From: Gammaproteobacteria bacterium
GTDB taxonomy: Bacteria; Pseudomonadota; Gammaproteobacteria; HK1
Reading direction: 5' to 3'
Assembly (NCBI GenBank): GCA_022824305.1
Contig: JAJEAD010000023.1
Coordinates: forward strand, 1-64,000
DNA: 64,000 bases
Shown piece after piece: positions 34,588-42,712 of this stretch. The translations under genes were made by a program, and so were the position numbers. The notes under the pieces are model-generated. The model worked only from the letters and a program-made list of their open reading frames with translations, did no database searches and was not told the DNA's origin. The stretch's first letter is position 1. Each line of letters starts with the position of its first letter.

Positions 34588-35822
34588 CTTCCGGCCGGCG
34601 TCGCCACCGACCCGTTCCTGCCCATCCGCAGCAGGTACCACTCGACGAACTGACGGCTGGCCCACTCCATCGGCGCGTAGGGCCCCGGCCGGTAGTAGCG
34701 TGAACGCACCCCCTGCTGGTTGCGCTCGATGATGAGCTTGTCCGCTTCGGTCGTCACGTGCCACAGCCAGACCAGGCGCTCGAGATCGTAATCCCGTCCC
34801 TCCTCCGCATCGCTTCGCACCAGCCACACGATGTCCATGTCGGTGTGGTTCACGTCCCGGGGCGTGAAGCGGTAGATCACGCAGTGGTCGCTGTAGATGA
34901 GCCAGTAGCAGAGCAGCCCCATCTGTCCGTCCGAAGCACCCCCGTCGAAGGCGCGCACGCGACCGAGCAGGGGCGCGAGCGGCCGGCCGTCCTCGCTGCC
35001 GGTGGCGTAACCGTCGAAGAGAGGGTAGCGGGAGTAGTAGTAGAAGGGTCCGTCCGGCTCCGCCAGCCAGTCCGGCGCCTTGACGACGCCGGTGCAGGTG
35101 CCCGCCCCTTTGCCGCGCTCGGCAAGGGCCTCCCAGAGCGCGGGATAGGAACCGGGCGGCGACTTGATCGAGTGGGAGCGGGCGAACTCGGGATGAGCGG
35201 GGGCGCAGTGGTAGCACTCCTCGAAGTTCTCGAGCACGAGCTTCCAGTTCGCCTCCACGGGGTAGGAACGCTGCGCCGCGACCCGGGTCCCGGTCAGATC
35301 GAAGGGGGCGAGCAGGGCGTCGAGCTCGGAGCGCGCGGTGTCGAAGGCGGAGGGCCGCTCCGCAAAGCTCACGAACACCATGCCGTGGAACTCCTCGAGG
35401 GCGAGCCGGTGCAGGCGATGCCCGGCGAGGTCGAACTCCGGCGGCATCCCGCGCGCCCGAACGAGCGCGCCGTCGAGCGCATAGGTCCAGCCGTGGTAGG
35501 GGCACACGAGGCGCTGCGCCTTTCCGAAGGGCTCGGCGCAGATTCGGGAGCCGCGGTGGCGGCACACGTTGACCATGGCGTGGAGCGCGCCCTCCTGGTC
35601 CCGGGAGACGATGACCGACTCGCCCGCGATGTCGTAGACGAGATGGCAGCCGGGCTCCGGGAGCTGACTCACGTGTCCGGCGTAGAGCCAGTCGCGCGTG
35701 AAGAGGCGCTCCACCTCCCGCTCGAAGACGTCCGCGTCGCAGTAGAAGGCCTGGTCCAGGGTGAGGCCCGGCCGGTACCCCGCCGCAAGGGCGTCGATCG
35801 AATCCCTGAACGTCGCATTCAT
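34584..35822 (-). CDS. Rieske oxygenase, glycine-betaine/carnitine monooxygenase-like (GbcA type)
   Basis: 412-residue oxygenase. Rieske ligands are in NVCRHRGSRICA and LVCPYHGWTYAL; the mononuclear iron site is in ENFEECYHCAPAHPEF, the form found in the GbcA/stachydrine-demethylase branch. The opening GLTLDQAFYCDADVFEREVERLFTRDWLYAGHVSQLPEPG also follows that branch. These enzymes oxidatively demethylate quaternary amines, releasing formaldehyde. ATG 35822 is preferred to GTG 35831. A strong hairpin lies just upstream. Coupled to the folate cyclo-ligase. No reductase partner gene is visible. Confidence 0.9.
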   Translation of the reverse strand: MNATFRDSIDALAAGYRPGLTLDQAFYCDADVFEREVERLFTRDWLYAGHVSQLPEPGCHLVYDIAGESVIVSRDQEGALHAMVNVCRHRGSRICAEPFGKAQRLVCPYHGWTYALDGALVRARGMPPEFDLAGHRLHRLALEEFHGMVFVSFAERPSAFDTARSELDALLAPFDLTGTRVAAQRSYPVEANWKLVLENFEECYHCAPAHPEFARSHSIKSPPGSYPALWEALAERGKGAGTCTGVVKAPDWLAEPDGPFYYYSRYPLFDGYATGSEDGRPLAPLLGRVRAFDGGASDGQMGLLCYWLIYSDHCVIYRFTPRDVNHTDMDIVWLVRSDAEEGRDYDLERLVWLWHVTTEADKLIIERNQQGVRSRYYRPGPYAPMEWASRQFVEWYLLRMGRNGSVATPAGR

Positions 35823-35839
35823 CGCTTGCACCTGTTGTT

Positions 35840-35859
35840 GCGGGCCGCCGCCGGCCCGC
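35840..35859 (-). promoter_or_regulatory. Perfect 8-bp-stem hairpin just upstream of the Rieske start
   Basis: GCGGGCCG and CGGCCCGC arms around a four-base loop. On the minus-strand transcript it ends 17 bases before ATG 35822, just ahead of the AACAACAGG leader. It could end transcription from the upstream acetyltransferase gene (no T tract) or shape the leader of the oxygenase mRNA. Function inferred from position only. Confidence 0.4.
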
Positions 35860-35980
35860 GACTCCGGGCTCGCCGGCGCTTGCGGCGCGATTCGACGATC
35901 GCCCGCTCCGGGCGGCGGCCCTCCACCACTTCGCGCTGCCGTCCGCCGTCCCGTGTGCGCCGTGACGGCGCTCGGGGATG

Positions 35981-36652
35981 CTACACGCCGCTCTCCCAGA
36001 CCTGGAAGCCCCGGCGGGACGAGCGGCCCCTCAGCTCGAAGCCCGTGGCGCGATAGAACTCGACGGCACGGTTGCGGGGGTGGTCACGGGTCCGAGCCAG
36101 GCAGCGACGGTACCCCGCCTCCCGCAACCAGGCCCGGGCGCGCGCAAGCAACGCCCGTCCAACCCCTCGGCGGCGTCTTCCCGGCGCCACGAACACCAGG
36201 ATGAGCTCCGGCGCGTCGAAGACCGCCGGCGCGCCGTCACCGCTCTCGTAGCGGTGCGCCCCCGGGAAGGGCGAGAGCGCGCTCGCGAGCGCCCGGCGAC
36301 CGCGCGCTCCCGAAGCGCGCAACAGGCTCCAGAGCAGCGGAGTGCGGCGCCAGAGCCGGCAGTTGAGAGCGCCCGGATCGAGGCTGAGCACGCATGCCGC
36401 ATCGATGGCGCCCCTGGCGTCTCGATGCAGGAAGGCGTGCTCTTGCGCCGAGTCCGAGAGGTAGCGGTAGAAGCGCTCCGCGTAGCGCTCGCCAAGGGCG
36501 GCGATTGCGGAACCCGGCAGGCACTCACGGTGCAGGGCCGCGAGCCGGCGCCAGTCCGCGGGTCCGAGCCGGTCAGGTTCCGGCGGCCCGACCCCGACGC
36601 TATCGCACAATGCTTGCAACGTGATGCGGCGGGAAGGCACATCCGAATTCAT
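35981..36652 (-). CDS. GNAT-family N-acetyltransferase
   Basis: 223-residue acetyltransferase. The acetyl-CoA loop is ELILVFVAPGRRRRGVGRALLARARAWLRE (motif A) and the C-terminal part HPRNRAVEFYRATGFELRGR is motif B. The N-terminal 90 residues are more divergent. The acceptor is unknown. It is the last leftward gene before a 300-bp lower-GC gap and the ATPase gene on the other strand. Confidence 0.85.
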   Translation of the reverse strand: MNSDVPSRRITLQALCDSVGVGPPEPDRLGPADWRRLAALHRECLPGSAIAALGERYAERFYRYLSDSAQEHAFLHRDARGAIDAACVLSLDPGALNCRLWRRTPLLWSLLRASGARGRRALASALSPFPGAHRYESGDGAPAVFDAPELILVFVAPGRRRRGVGRALLARARAWLREAGYRRCLARTRDHPRNRAVEFYRATGFELRGRSSRRGFQVWESGV

Positions 36653-36952
36653 CGCATGGCCTTCGGAGGCACCGGATCACGTTCTCGGTGCAGGCAAAGG
36701 CGTACAGGGCCATGGCGGGCATCCCACCTGAGCACCGCCGGTCGGATGACTGAGAATCGACACCAGCGTCTTTCGGTGACGGCGCTTCACAACGCGATGG
36801 TACCGTCAATTGATACCGCTTCAGGCAATTGAGGCCAACCTGGTACAAGGATCGAGGTTGCACATCACGGAGTGTTCGAGCACGAGCGTCGATTGATTTG
36901 TGACACTTGTGAAGCGAAAATTGGATATCTAACATCCATATTTCGACTCATA
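36653..36952. other. Divergent gap, lower GC, no gene recognised
   Basis: 300 bp between the acetyltransferase and the ATPase gene. GC falls toward the right end. No family-like reading frame is visible on either strand. A candidate promoter for the ATPase gene lies at 36907-36935. Confidence 0.4.
36907..36935 (+). promoter_or_regulatory. Candidate sigma-70-type promoter of the ATPase gene
   Basis: TTGTGA (36907-36912) and TAACAT (36930-36935) are each four of six matches to consensus with a 17-bp spacer, in the one AT-rich stretch directly before ATG 36953. Confidence 0.3.
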
Positions 36953-38113
36953 ATGGAATTTATAAGTCGATTCTGCCAGATTCCAGACCGGAGCTGCTTC
37001 CTGCTCGGTCCTCGCGGAACCGGCAAGACCACATGGCTGCGCAGCCGGCTTCCCGACGCTCTGTTCCTGGACTTGCTCGAACCTGCACTGCACCGCAGCC
37101 TCAGCGCTCACCCTGAGCGCCTCCGGGAACTGATTGCCGGCTCGCCAGGGAAGGGCACGGTGGTGATTGACGAGATCCAGCGCATCCCGGATCTGCTCAC
37201 AGTCATCCACGCCATCCTGGAGGAAGCGTCGCCGCCGCGCTTCATCTTGACAGGATCGAGCGCCCGGAAGCTGCGCCGTGGTGGTGTGGACCTGCTCGGA
37301 GGCCGGGCGGTGCACCGCACGATGCACCCCTTCATGGCGGCGGAACTTCCCGAGTTCGATCTCGACCGAGCACTGCGCGTGGGGCTGCTACCCCTCGTGG
37401 CAGGAGCGAATGATCCAGTCGATGTTCTCGACGCCTATGCGAGTCTCTATCTCGATCAGGAGGTGAGAGCGGAAGGCCTCACCCGTGACATGGGTGCCTT
37501 CAATCGTTTCCTGGAAGCGGTCAGTTTTTCCCATGCTTCCCAGCTCAACGTCTCCGCGGTGGCCAGGGAATGCGAGACCGAACGCAAGACCGTAGCCGGT
37601 TACCTCGGCATCCTCGAAGATCTCCTGCTGTCCTTTCGACTGCCGGTCTTTCGAAAACGCGCCAAGCGCGCCACCGTGGCCCACGAGAAGCACTACCTGT
37701 TCGACGCAGGGGTGTTCCGCTCGCTCCGCCCCAAAGGGCCACTCGACCGGCCGGAAGAGATTGACGGACAGGCACTCGAAGGACTGGTGGCCCAGCACCT
37801 GCGCGCGTGGGCCGCCTATTCGCGCCAACCCGTGGGCCTCTACTTCTGGCGCACCCGAGCCGGGAGCGAGGTCGACTTTGTGGTCTATGGCGGAGATTCC
37901 GGACTTCAGGCTTTCGAGGTCAAGAATGCCCGCAAAGTTCACTCCACCGACCTGCGGGCGATTCGAGCATTCCGCGAGGACTATCCCGAAGCGGAGTCCG
38001 CGGTGCTCCATCGTGGATCGGATCGCATGCGGATCGATGAGGTATGGTGCCTTCCTGTCGATGACTTCCTTCGTCATGTCAGTCCCGGCCGGAGCCTGCT
38101 GGATTGGTTGTAA
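36953..38113 (+). CDS. AAA ATPase with DUF4143 C-terminal domain
   Basis: 386-residue protein of the AAA_14-DUF4143 architecture common in bacteria and archaea. Walker A is LLGPRGTGKTTWLR, Walker B VVIDEIQRIPDLL, sensor 1 RFILTGSSARKLR. The DUF4143 half, YLFDAGVFRSLRP...EGLVAQHLRAW...FWRTRAGSEVDFVV...FEVKNARK, resembles a PD-(D/E)XK nuclease-like core (Glu/Asp-Val-Asp and EVK). ATG 36953 was chosen over an upstream start at 36872 because the fold begins there. Function of the family is not settled; it is often mobile and singly encoded, as here. Confidence 0.88.
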   Translation: MEFISRFCQIPDRSCFLLGPRGTGKTTWLRSRLPDALFLDLLEPALHRSLSAHPERLRELIAGSPGKGTVVIDEIQRIPDLLTVIHAILEEASPPRFILTGSSARKLRRGGVDLLGGRAVHRTMHPFMAAELPEFDLDRALRVGLLPLVAGANDPVDVLDAYASLYLDQEVRAEGLTRDMGAFNRFLEAVSFSHASQLNVSAVARECETERKTVAGYLGILEDLLLSFRLPVFRKRAKRATVAHEKHYLFDAGVFRSLRPKGPLDRPEEIDGQALEGLVAQHLRAWAAYSRQPVGLYFWRTRAGSEVDFVVYGGDSGLQAFEVKNARKVHSTDLRAIRAFREDYPEAESAVLHRGSDRMRIDEVWCLPVDDFLRHVSPGRSLLDWL

Positions 38114-38145
38114 GTCGAACACGAGCAGACTCGAAGGAGCCGCGC

Positions 38146-39441
38146 TTGCAACTCGGCGACGAAGACTTTCTTGCTCTGGATGAGCTCGCGAAGATTCGAC
38201 AGGCGCACTGGAGCGCACAGCGCCGGCGTCTCGCCCGCGACTCCGCCTTCTACCGGCGCCTGTGGGACGGCCGGCCGCCGCCGGAGAGGCTCGAGGATCT
38301 GCCCGCCTGCCCCCTCACCACCAAGCAGATGCTGCGCGATTCCCAGGTCGACCATCCTCCCTTCGGGGATTACCTGGCGGCGCCTCGGGAATGCGTCAAC
38401 CGAATCCACCGCACTTCGGGAACCACCGGCCGGGCGGTCACCACGGCGCTCTCCGCCGGCGACGCCGCACGCAACGCGGAAGTCGGCGGACGCGCGTTCC
38501 GCGCCTGCGGACTGGGTCCCGGACACGTCGCCGTGCACTGCCTCAACTTCCAGCTCTGGGTCGGCGGAGTGAGCGATCACCTGGCCCTCGAGGCGACGGG
38601 CTGCTCGGCGGCGCCCTTCGGAGTCGGCGCGAGCGAGCTCCTCGTCGACACCATTCGGGCTCTCGGCGCCACCGCCATCCACTGCACCCCCTCCTACCCC
38701 GCGGTGCTCGAGAGCGTGATCGCGGAGCGCTTTCCCGGCCTTGCGCCCCGGGACCTCGGTCTGCGCCTTGGCCTCCTGGTGGGGGAGCCGGGGCTCGAGA
38801 ACCCCGCGTTTCGCGCCCGGCTGGAGGAGACCTGGGGCTTCGAGGCCAGGAACGCCTACGGCATGTCCGAGGCCTGGAGCACCATGGCGGGGCAGTGCGC
38901 GCAGAGCGACGACATGCACTTCGTCGCCTTCGACGTCCTCCACCACGAGCTGGTGGATCCGGATACCGGGAGCCCTCTTGCGTGGCGGGAAGGGGCCACG
39001 GGAGAGTTGGTGCTCACTCACATGAACCGGGAGTGCCAGCCGCTGGTGCGCTTTCGCACTCGCGACATCGTCGAGATCACGGGCATGGATACCTGCGCCT
39101 GCGGGCGCAGCACTCCGAGGTTCAGGGTGCTCGGGCGCAGCGACGACATGGTGGTGGTACGCGGCGTCAACGTCTTTCCCTCGGCGGTAGCGATCGCAAT
39201 CCACCGCTTTCCGGAACTCTCGGGCGAGTTCCGCATCGAGCTGGAGGCTCCCCCGCCCTACCACCGGCTCCCACTCGCCGTGGAGCTCGCGGAGGGAGGG
39301 AAACCGGCCTCCGGCCTCGCCGCCGCGGTCGCGGAATCGGTGAAGCGGCAGACCGGCGCATCGGCCGAGGTGTCGCTGCTTCCCGCCTCGAGCCTGCCGC
39401 GCACCGGCGGCAAGACGAAGCGCGTGTACCGCAGGGGCTGA
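38146..39441 (+). CDS. Phenylacetate-CoA ligase-like adenylate-forming enzyme (PaaK family)
   Basis: 431-residue ligase forming an acyl adenylate then an acyl-CoA. RIHRTSGTTGRAV is the P-loop, AYGMSEAW the A5 region, VRFRTRDIVEI and CACGRSTPRFRVLGRSDDMVVVRGVNVFP the hinge and C-terminal subdomain of the PaaK group. The final Lys is in RTGGKTKRVYR. TTG 38146 is chosen as start because AAGGAGC lies six bases upstream; the ATPase stop is 33 bp before. The substrate is an aryl- or other carboxylic acid, perhaps the product of the following hydrolase. Confidence 0.88.
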   Translation: MQLGDEDFLALDELAKIRQAHWSAQRRRLARDSAFYRRLWDGRPPPERLEDLPACPLTTKQMLRDSQVDHPPFGDYLAAPRECVNRIHRTSGTTGRAVTTALSAGDAARNAEVGGRAFRACGLGPGHVAVHCLNFQLWVGGVSDHLALEATGCSAAPFGVGASELLVDTIRALGATAIHCTPSYPAVLESVIAERFPGLAPRDLGLRLGLLVGEPGLENPAFRARLEETWGFEARNAYGMSEAWSTMAGQCAQSDDMHFVAFDVLHHELVDPDTGSPLAWREGATGELVLTHMNRECQPLVRFRTRDIVEITGMDTCACGRSTPRFRVLGRSDDMVVVRGVNVFPSAVAIAIHRFPELSGEFRIELEAPPPYHRLPLAVELAEGGKPASGLAAAVAESVKRQTGASAEVSLLPASSLPRTGGKTKRVYRRG

Positions 39442-39444
39442 AGG

Positions 39445-40383
39445 GTGCCCTCGCGCGAAACCGGCAACGCGGGGAAGACCGGCGCCCCGCGCTGGATACT
39501 GCCGGAGCCGGACGCGGTGCTCGAAGTGCGCGCCCTCGACGGCACCCCGCTCCTGGTGCGCCGTCACGGCAACCGCCAGGGGCCGCGCATCGTGTTCTGC
39601 CACGGTAACGGCTTCTCGTCCGACGCCTGCTTTCCCTTCTGGTCGCAATTCCTCGACCGCTTCGACGTCTTCGTCCACGACGTGCGCAGCCACGGCCGGA
39701 ATCCGGTGGGAGGCCGCCGCACGCACAACATTCCCACTTTCGCCGAAGACAGCGAGTGCGTGGTTCGCGCCATCGACCGGCATTTCGGAGCGAAGCCGCG
39801 GGCCGGCGTGTTTCACTCGCTCTCGGCGATCGTGGCGCTCCGGCAGGCGGCCACGACGGGGGGCGGATTCGCCGCCCTCGTCCTCTTCGATCCGCCGGTG
39901 TGTCCGCCCGGGGGCTTTCCCGAGGATCTGCTCGGCATCGGGGAGAGACTGAGCCGAATCGCCCGACGGCGGCGCGACCGCTTCGAGTCTCCGGAAGCCT
40001 TCGCGGAGTACCTGGCGCGCAACCGGATTTTCCGCCACCTCCCCCCCTCCGCCCTCGACCTCCTGGCCCGGACGACTCTGCGCCGCAGCGCCCCGGGGAA
40101 GGAGTACACGCTGTGCTGTCCGCGCGAGTACGAGGCCCAGATCAACGAGTACTTCTTCGTCTGGTCCATGGTGGTCGACTTCGACTGCGTGGCGTGCCCG
40201 GTCAAGGCGATCGGCGCCGATCCGACCCTTCCCGGAACGTACATGCCGAGCATGGACCTGGGGGAGCTCGGACTCGTCGACTACGACTTCGTTCCCGACG
40301 CCTCCCACCTGCTCCTCTTCGAGGTACCGGAGCGATGCGCCGAGCTCACGCTCGAGTTCCTCGCGCAGCAGGGCCTTGCGTGA
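39445..40383 (+). CDS. Alpha/beta hydrolase with altered nucleophile elbow
   Basis: 312-residue alpha/beta-fold protein starting at GTG 39445, three bases after the PaaK-like stop. FCHGNGFSSD is the oxyanion loop, VHDVRSHG the next conserved strand, FHSLSAIVALRQA the nucleophile elbow, GADPTLPG the acid and DASHLLLFE the His. The elbow reads FHSLS where GHSLG is usual, so both small residues are larger, yet Ser is kept. Such changes can alter or abolish esterase chemistry. It lies between the ligase and the dehydrogenase complex and may act on an ester or C-C bond in the same route. Confidence 0.83.
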   Translation: MPSRETGNAGKTGAPRWILPEPDAVLEVRALDGTPLLVRRHGNRQGPRIVFCHGNGFSSDACFPFWSQFLDRFDVFVHDVRSHGRNPVGGRRTHNIPTFAEDSECVVRAIDRHFGAKPRAGVFHSLSAIVALRQAATTGGGFAALVLFDPPVCPPGGFPEDLLGIGERLSRIARRRRDRFESPEAFAEYLARNRIFRHLPPSALDLLARTTLRRSAPGKEYTLCCPREYEAQINEYFFVWSMVVDFDCVACPVKAIGADPTLPGTYMPSMDLGELGLVDYDFVPDASHLLLFEVPERCAELTLEFLAQQGLA

Positions 40384-40504
40384 GCGGCACTCGGGCGGTG
40401 GAGAGCCGGGACGGCCCACCGTCCGCCGGCGGCTTGCGCGGAGCGGGCCGAATCCCGACGATAGCGGCCCTGCCCGTTGGCGAAGCGCGCTTGAGGAGAG
40501 GCCC

Positions 40505-41521
40505 GTGGCGAAAGGGATCGGGATCGATCGACGAACGCTCCTGTGGATGTACGAGACGATGGTCACCATCCGGCGATTCGAGGAGCAGTGCAAGCGTGAG
40601 GCCGATGCCGGCAAGCTGAGCGGCATGCACTCCTCGGTCGGCCAGGAGGCGGTGCCCACCGGGATCTGCGCCCACTTGCGCACCGATGACTACGTGCTCG
40701 GCAACCACCGCAGCCACCACCATTGCATCGCCAAGGGGGTGGACATCAACGAAATGATGGCGGAGTTGCTCGGCAAGGTGACGGGCACCAACCGCGGCAA
40801 GGGCGGCACCATGCACATCGCCGACATCGGCAAGGGGATGCTGGGCGCCAACGGAGTGGTCGGCTCGAACATTCCGGTCACCACCGGCGCCGCGCTGAGC
40901 GCGAAGCTGAAGGGCGAGGACACGGTGTCGGTGGTGTTCTTCGGCGACGGCGCTTCCGGCCAGGGCGCCCTGCACGAGTCGATGAACCTCGCGGGCATCT
41001 GGAAGCTCGGCGTGATCTTCGTGTGCGAGAACAACCGCTACGCCGAGGCGACGCCCTTCGAGTACTCGGTGGCGGGCGGCTCCATCGCGGCCCGCGCCGC
41101 CGGCTACGGATTCCCCGGAGTGCGCGCCGACGGGCAGGACGTCCTCGAAATGTACGAGGTGGCGGGCGAAGCGGTGCGCCGCGCCCGTGCCGGCGAGGGG
41201 CCCACTCTGATCGAGGCGCAGACCTACCGATACCTCGGGCACTTCGGGGCGGACAACCCGCTGCTCTACCGCAGCGAGGAGGAAGAAGCCCGCTATCGGG
41301 CGAAGGACTGCATCGCCGGACTCAGCGCCCACATCCTCGAAGAGGGCGTCGCCGGCGAGGCCGAGCTCTCCGCCATCGACGAGCGGGCGCTGGCCGCGGT
41401 CACGGCGGCGAGCCGCTTCGCCGACGAGAGCGCATTCCCCGAGGACCGAGAGCTCTTCGCCGACGTGTACAACGACTACGCGTCGGGCCGCTTCACGCGG
41501 CACGCGGAAAGCGGCGCCTGA
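40505..41521 (+). CDS. 2-oxoacid/acetoin dehydrogenase complex E1, alpha subunit
   Basis: 338-residue thiamine-diphosphate subunit. The TPP motif runs from FFGDGASGQGALHESMN to FVCENNRYAEAT (GDG...NN). SSVGQEAVPTGICAHL and NRGKGGTMHIADI are typical of PdhA/AcoA. GTG 40505 follows GAGGAG. With the next two genes it makes a complex that decarboxylates a 2-oxoacid or cleaves acetoin, passing the acyl group to lipoate. Its size matches AcoA more than large pyruvate dehydrogenase alpha chains, but substrates are not separable by eye. Confidence 0.92.
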   Translation: MAKGIGIDRRTLLWMYETMVTIRRFEEQCKREADAGKLSGMHSSVGQEAVPTGICAHLRTDDYVLGNHRSHHHCIAKGVDINEMMAELLGKVTGTNRGKGGTMHIADIGKGMLGANGVVGSNIPVTTGAALSAKLKGEDTVSVVFFGDGASGQGALHESMNLAGIWKLGVIFVCENNRYAEATPFEYSVAGGSIAARAAGYGFPGVRADGQDVLEMYEVAGEAVRRARAGEGPTLIEAQTYRYLGHFGADNPLLYRSEEEEARYRAKDCIAGLSAHILEEGVAGEAELSAIDERALAAVTAASRFADESAFPEDRELFADVYNDYASGRFTRHAESGA

Positions 41522-41629
41522 TCCCACCGGACCGGGAGACGAGCACGTGGACGATTCCCTCGAGGCCCGCCGCCGCCGTGCATCGGCCGGCGCAGGCCCG
41601 GGGACGGAACCCCTGAGGAGGGCTTCCCG

Positions 41630-42688
41630 ATGAGCGAGACACGAGAAAACCTTCGCGCCCTGACCTTTACCCAGGCCGTCAACGAGGCGCTGCGCCAGGA
41701 AATGGAGCGCGACGGCACGGTGTTCATCATGGGCGAGGATGTCGCCGGAGGCGCGGGGCGCGCGGACTTCGAGGACGCCTGGGGCGGCCCCTTTCGCCTC
41801 ACCAAGGGCCTGATCGGGGAGTTCGGTCCGGACCGGGTGCGCGATACGCCGATCTCCGAGGCGGGCTTCATCGGGGCTGGAGTGGGCGCCGCCGCCACCG
41901 GCATGCGGCCGATCGTCGACCTCATGTTCGTCGGCTTCTTCGGGGTTTGCGGCGATCAGATCATGAACAACGCGGCGAAGATGCACTACATGTTCGGTGG
42001 CAAGGTCGGGGTGCCGCTGACGATCATGACGAGCATCGGCGCCGGCACCAACTCCGCCGCGCAGCACTCCGAGACCCTCTACTCCATTTTCGCGCACTTT
42101 CCGGGACTCAAGTGCGTGTGCCCTTCCGGACCCTATTCCGCAAAGGGCCTGCACATCGCCGCGATTCGCGACGACGACCCGGTGATCGTCTTCAACCATG
42201 CACTGCTCATGGGCCGCCGGGGCGCGAACGTCGAACGGGACGACGTGTACGGCCTGCACGTGCCCGAGGATCCCTACGTGCTGCCCATCGGCAAGTCGCT
42301 CGTCGCGCGCGAAGGCGCCGACGTGACCCTCATCGGCACCGGCTACACCACTCTCGTGTGCTGCGAGGCCGCGGCGCAGCTCGCGGAGCAGGGATACTCG
42401 GCGGAAGTGGTGGACCTCCTCTCCATCTCGCCGCTGGACGAGGAGACGATTCTCGAATCCGTGATGAAGACCCGGAAGGTGGTGATCGTGGACGAGGACT
42501 ACCCCCGCTGCAGCGTCGCGAGCGACCTCTCCGCCCTCGTCGCCGAGGAAGCCTTCGACTACCTCGACGCCCCACCGAAGCGGGTGACGGCTCCCCATAC
42601 CCCGGTGCCCTACAGCCAGCCACTGGAGGCGCTCTACCTGCCGAACCGGGAACGCGTCGTCAGCGCCGCCCTGTCCGTGCTCGCCTGA
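41630..42688 (+). CDS. 2-oxoacid/acetoin dehydrogenase complex E1, beta subunit
   Basis: 352-residue partner of the alpha chain. It contains ALRQEMERDGTVFIMGEDVAGGAG, TPISEAGFIGAGVGAAATGMRPIVDLMF and the C-terminal transketolase part VVDLLSISPLDEETI and VIVDEDYPRCSVAS. GAGGAGGGC lies upstream of the ATG. It follows E1-alpha by 108 bp and precedes E2 by 24 bp. Confidence 0.93.
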   Translation: MSETRENLRALTFTQAVNEALRQEMERDGTVFIMGEDVAGGAGRADFEDAWGGPFRLTKGLIGEFGPDRVRDTPISEAGFIGAGVGAAATGMRPIVDLMFVGFFGVCGDQIMNNAAKMHYMFGGKVGVPLTIMTSIGAGTNSAAQHSETLYSIFAHFPGLKCVCPSGPYSAKGLHIAAIRDDDPVIVFNHALLMGRRGANVERDDVYGLHVPEDPYVLPIGKSLVAREGADVTLIGTGYTTLVCCEAAAQLAEQGYSAEVVDLLSISPLDEETILESVMKTRKVVIVDEDYPRCSVASDLSALVAEEAFDYLDAPPKRVTAPHTPVPYSQPLEALYLPNRERVVSAALSVLA

Positions 42689-42712
42689 GCCCGGCCACGC
42701 GGAGAGATCACG

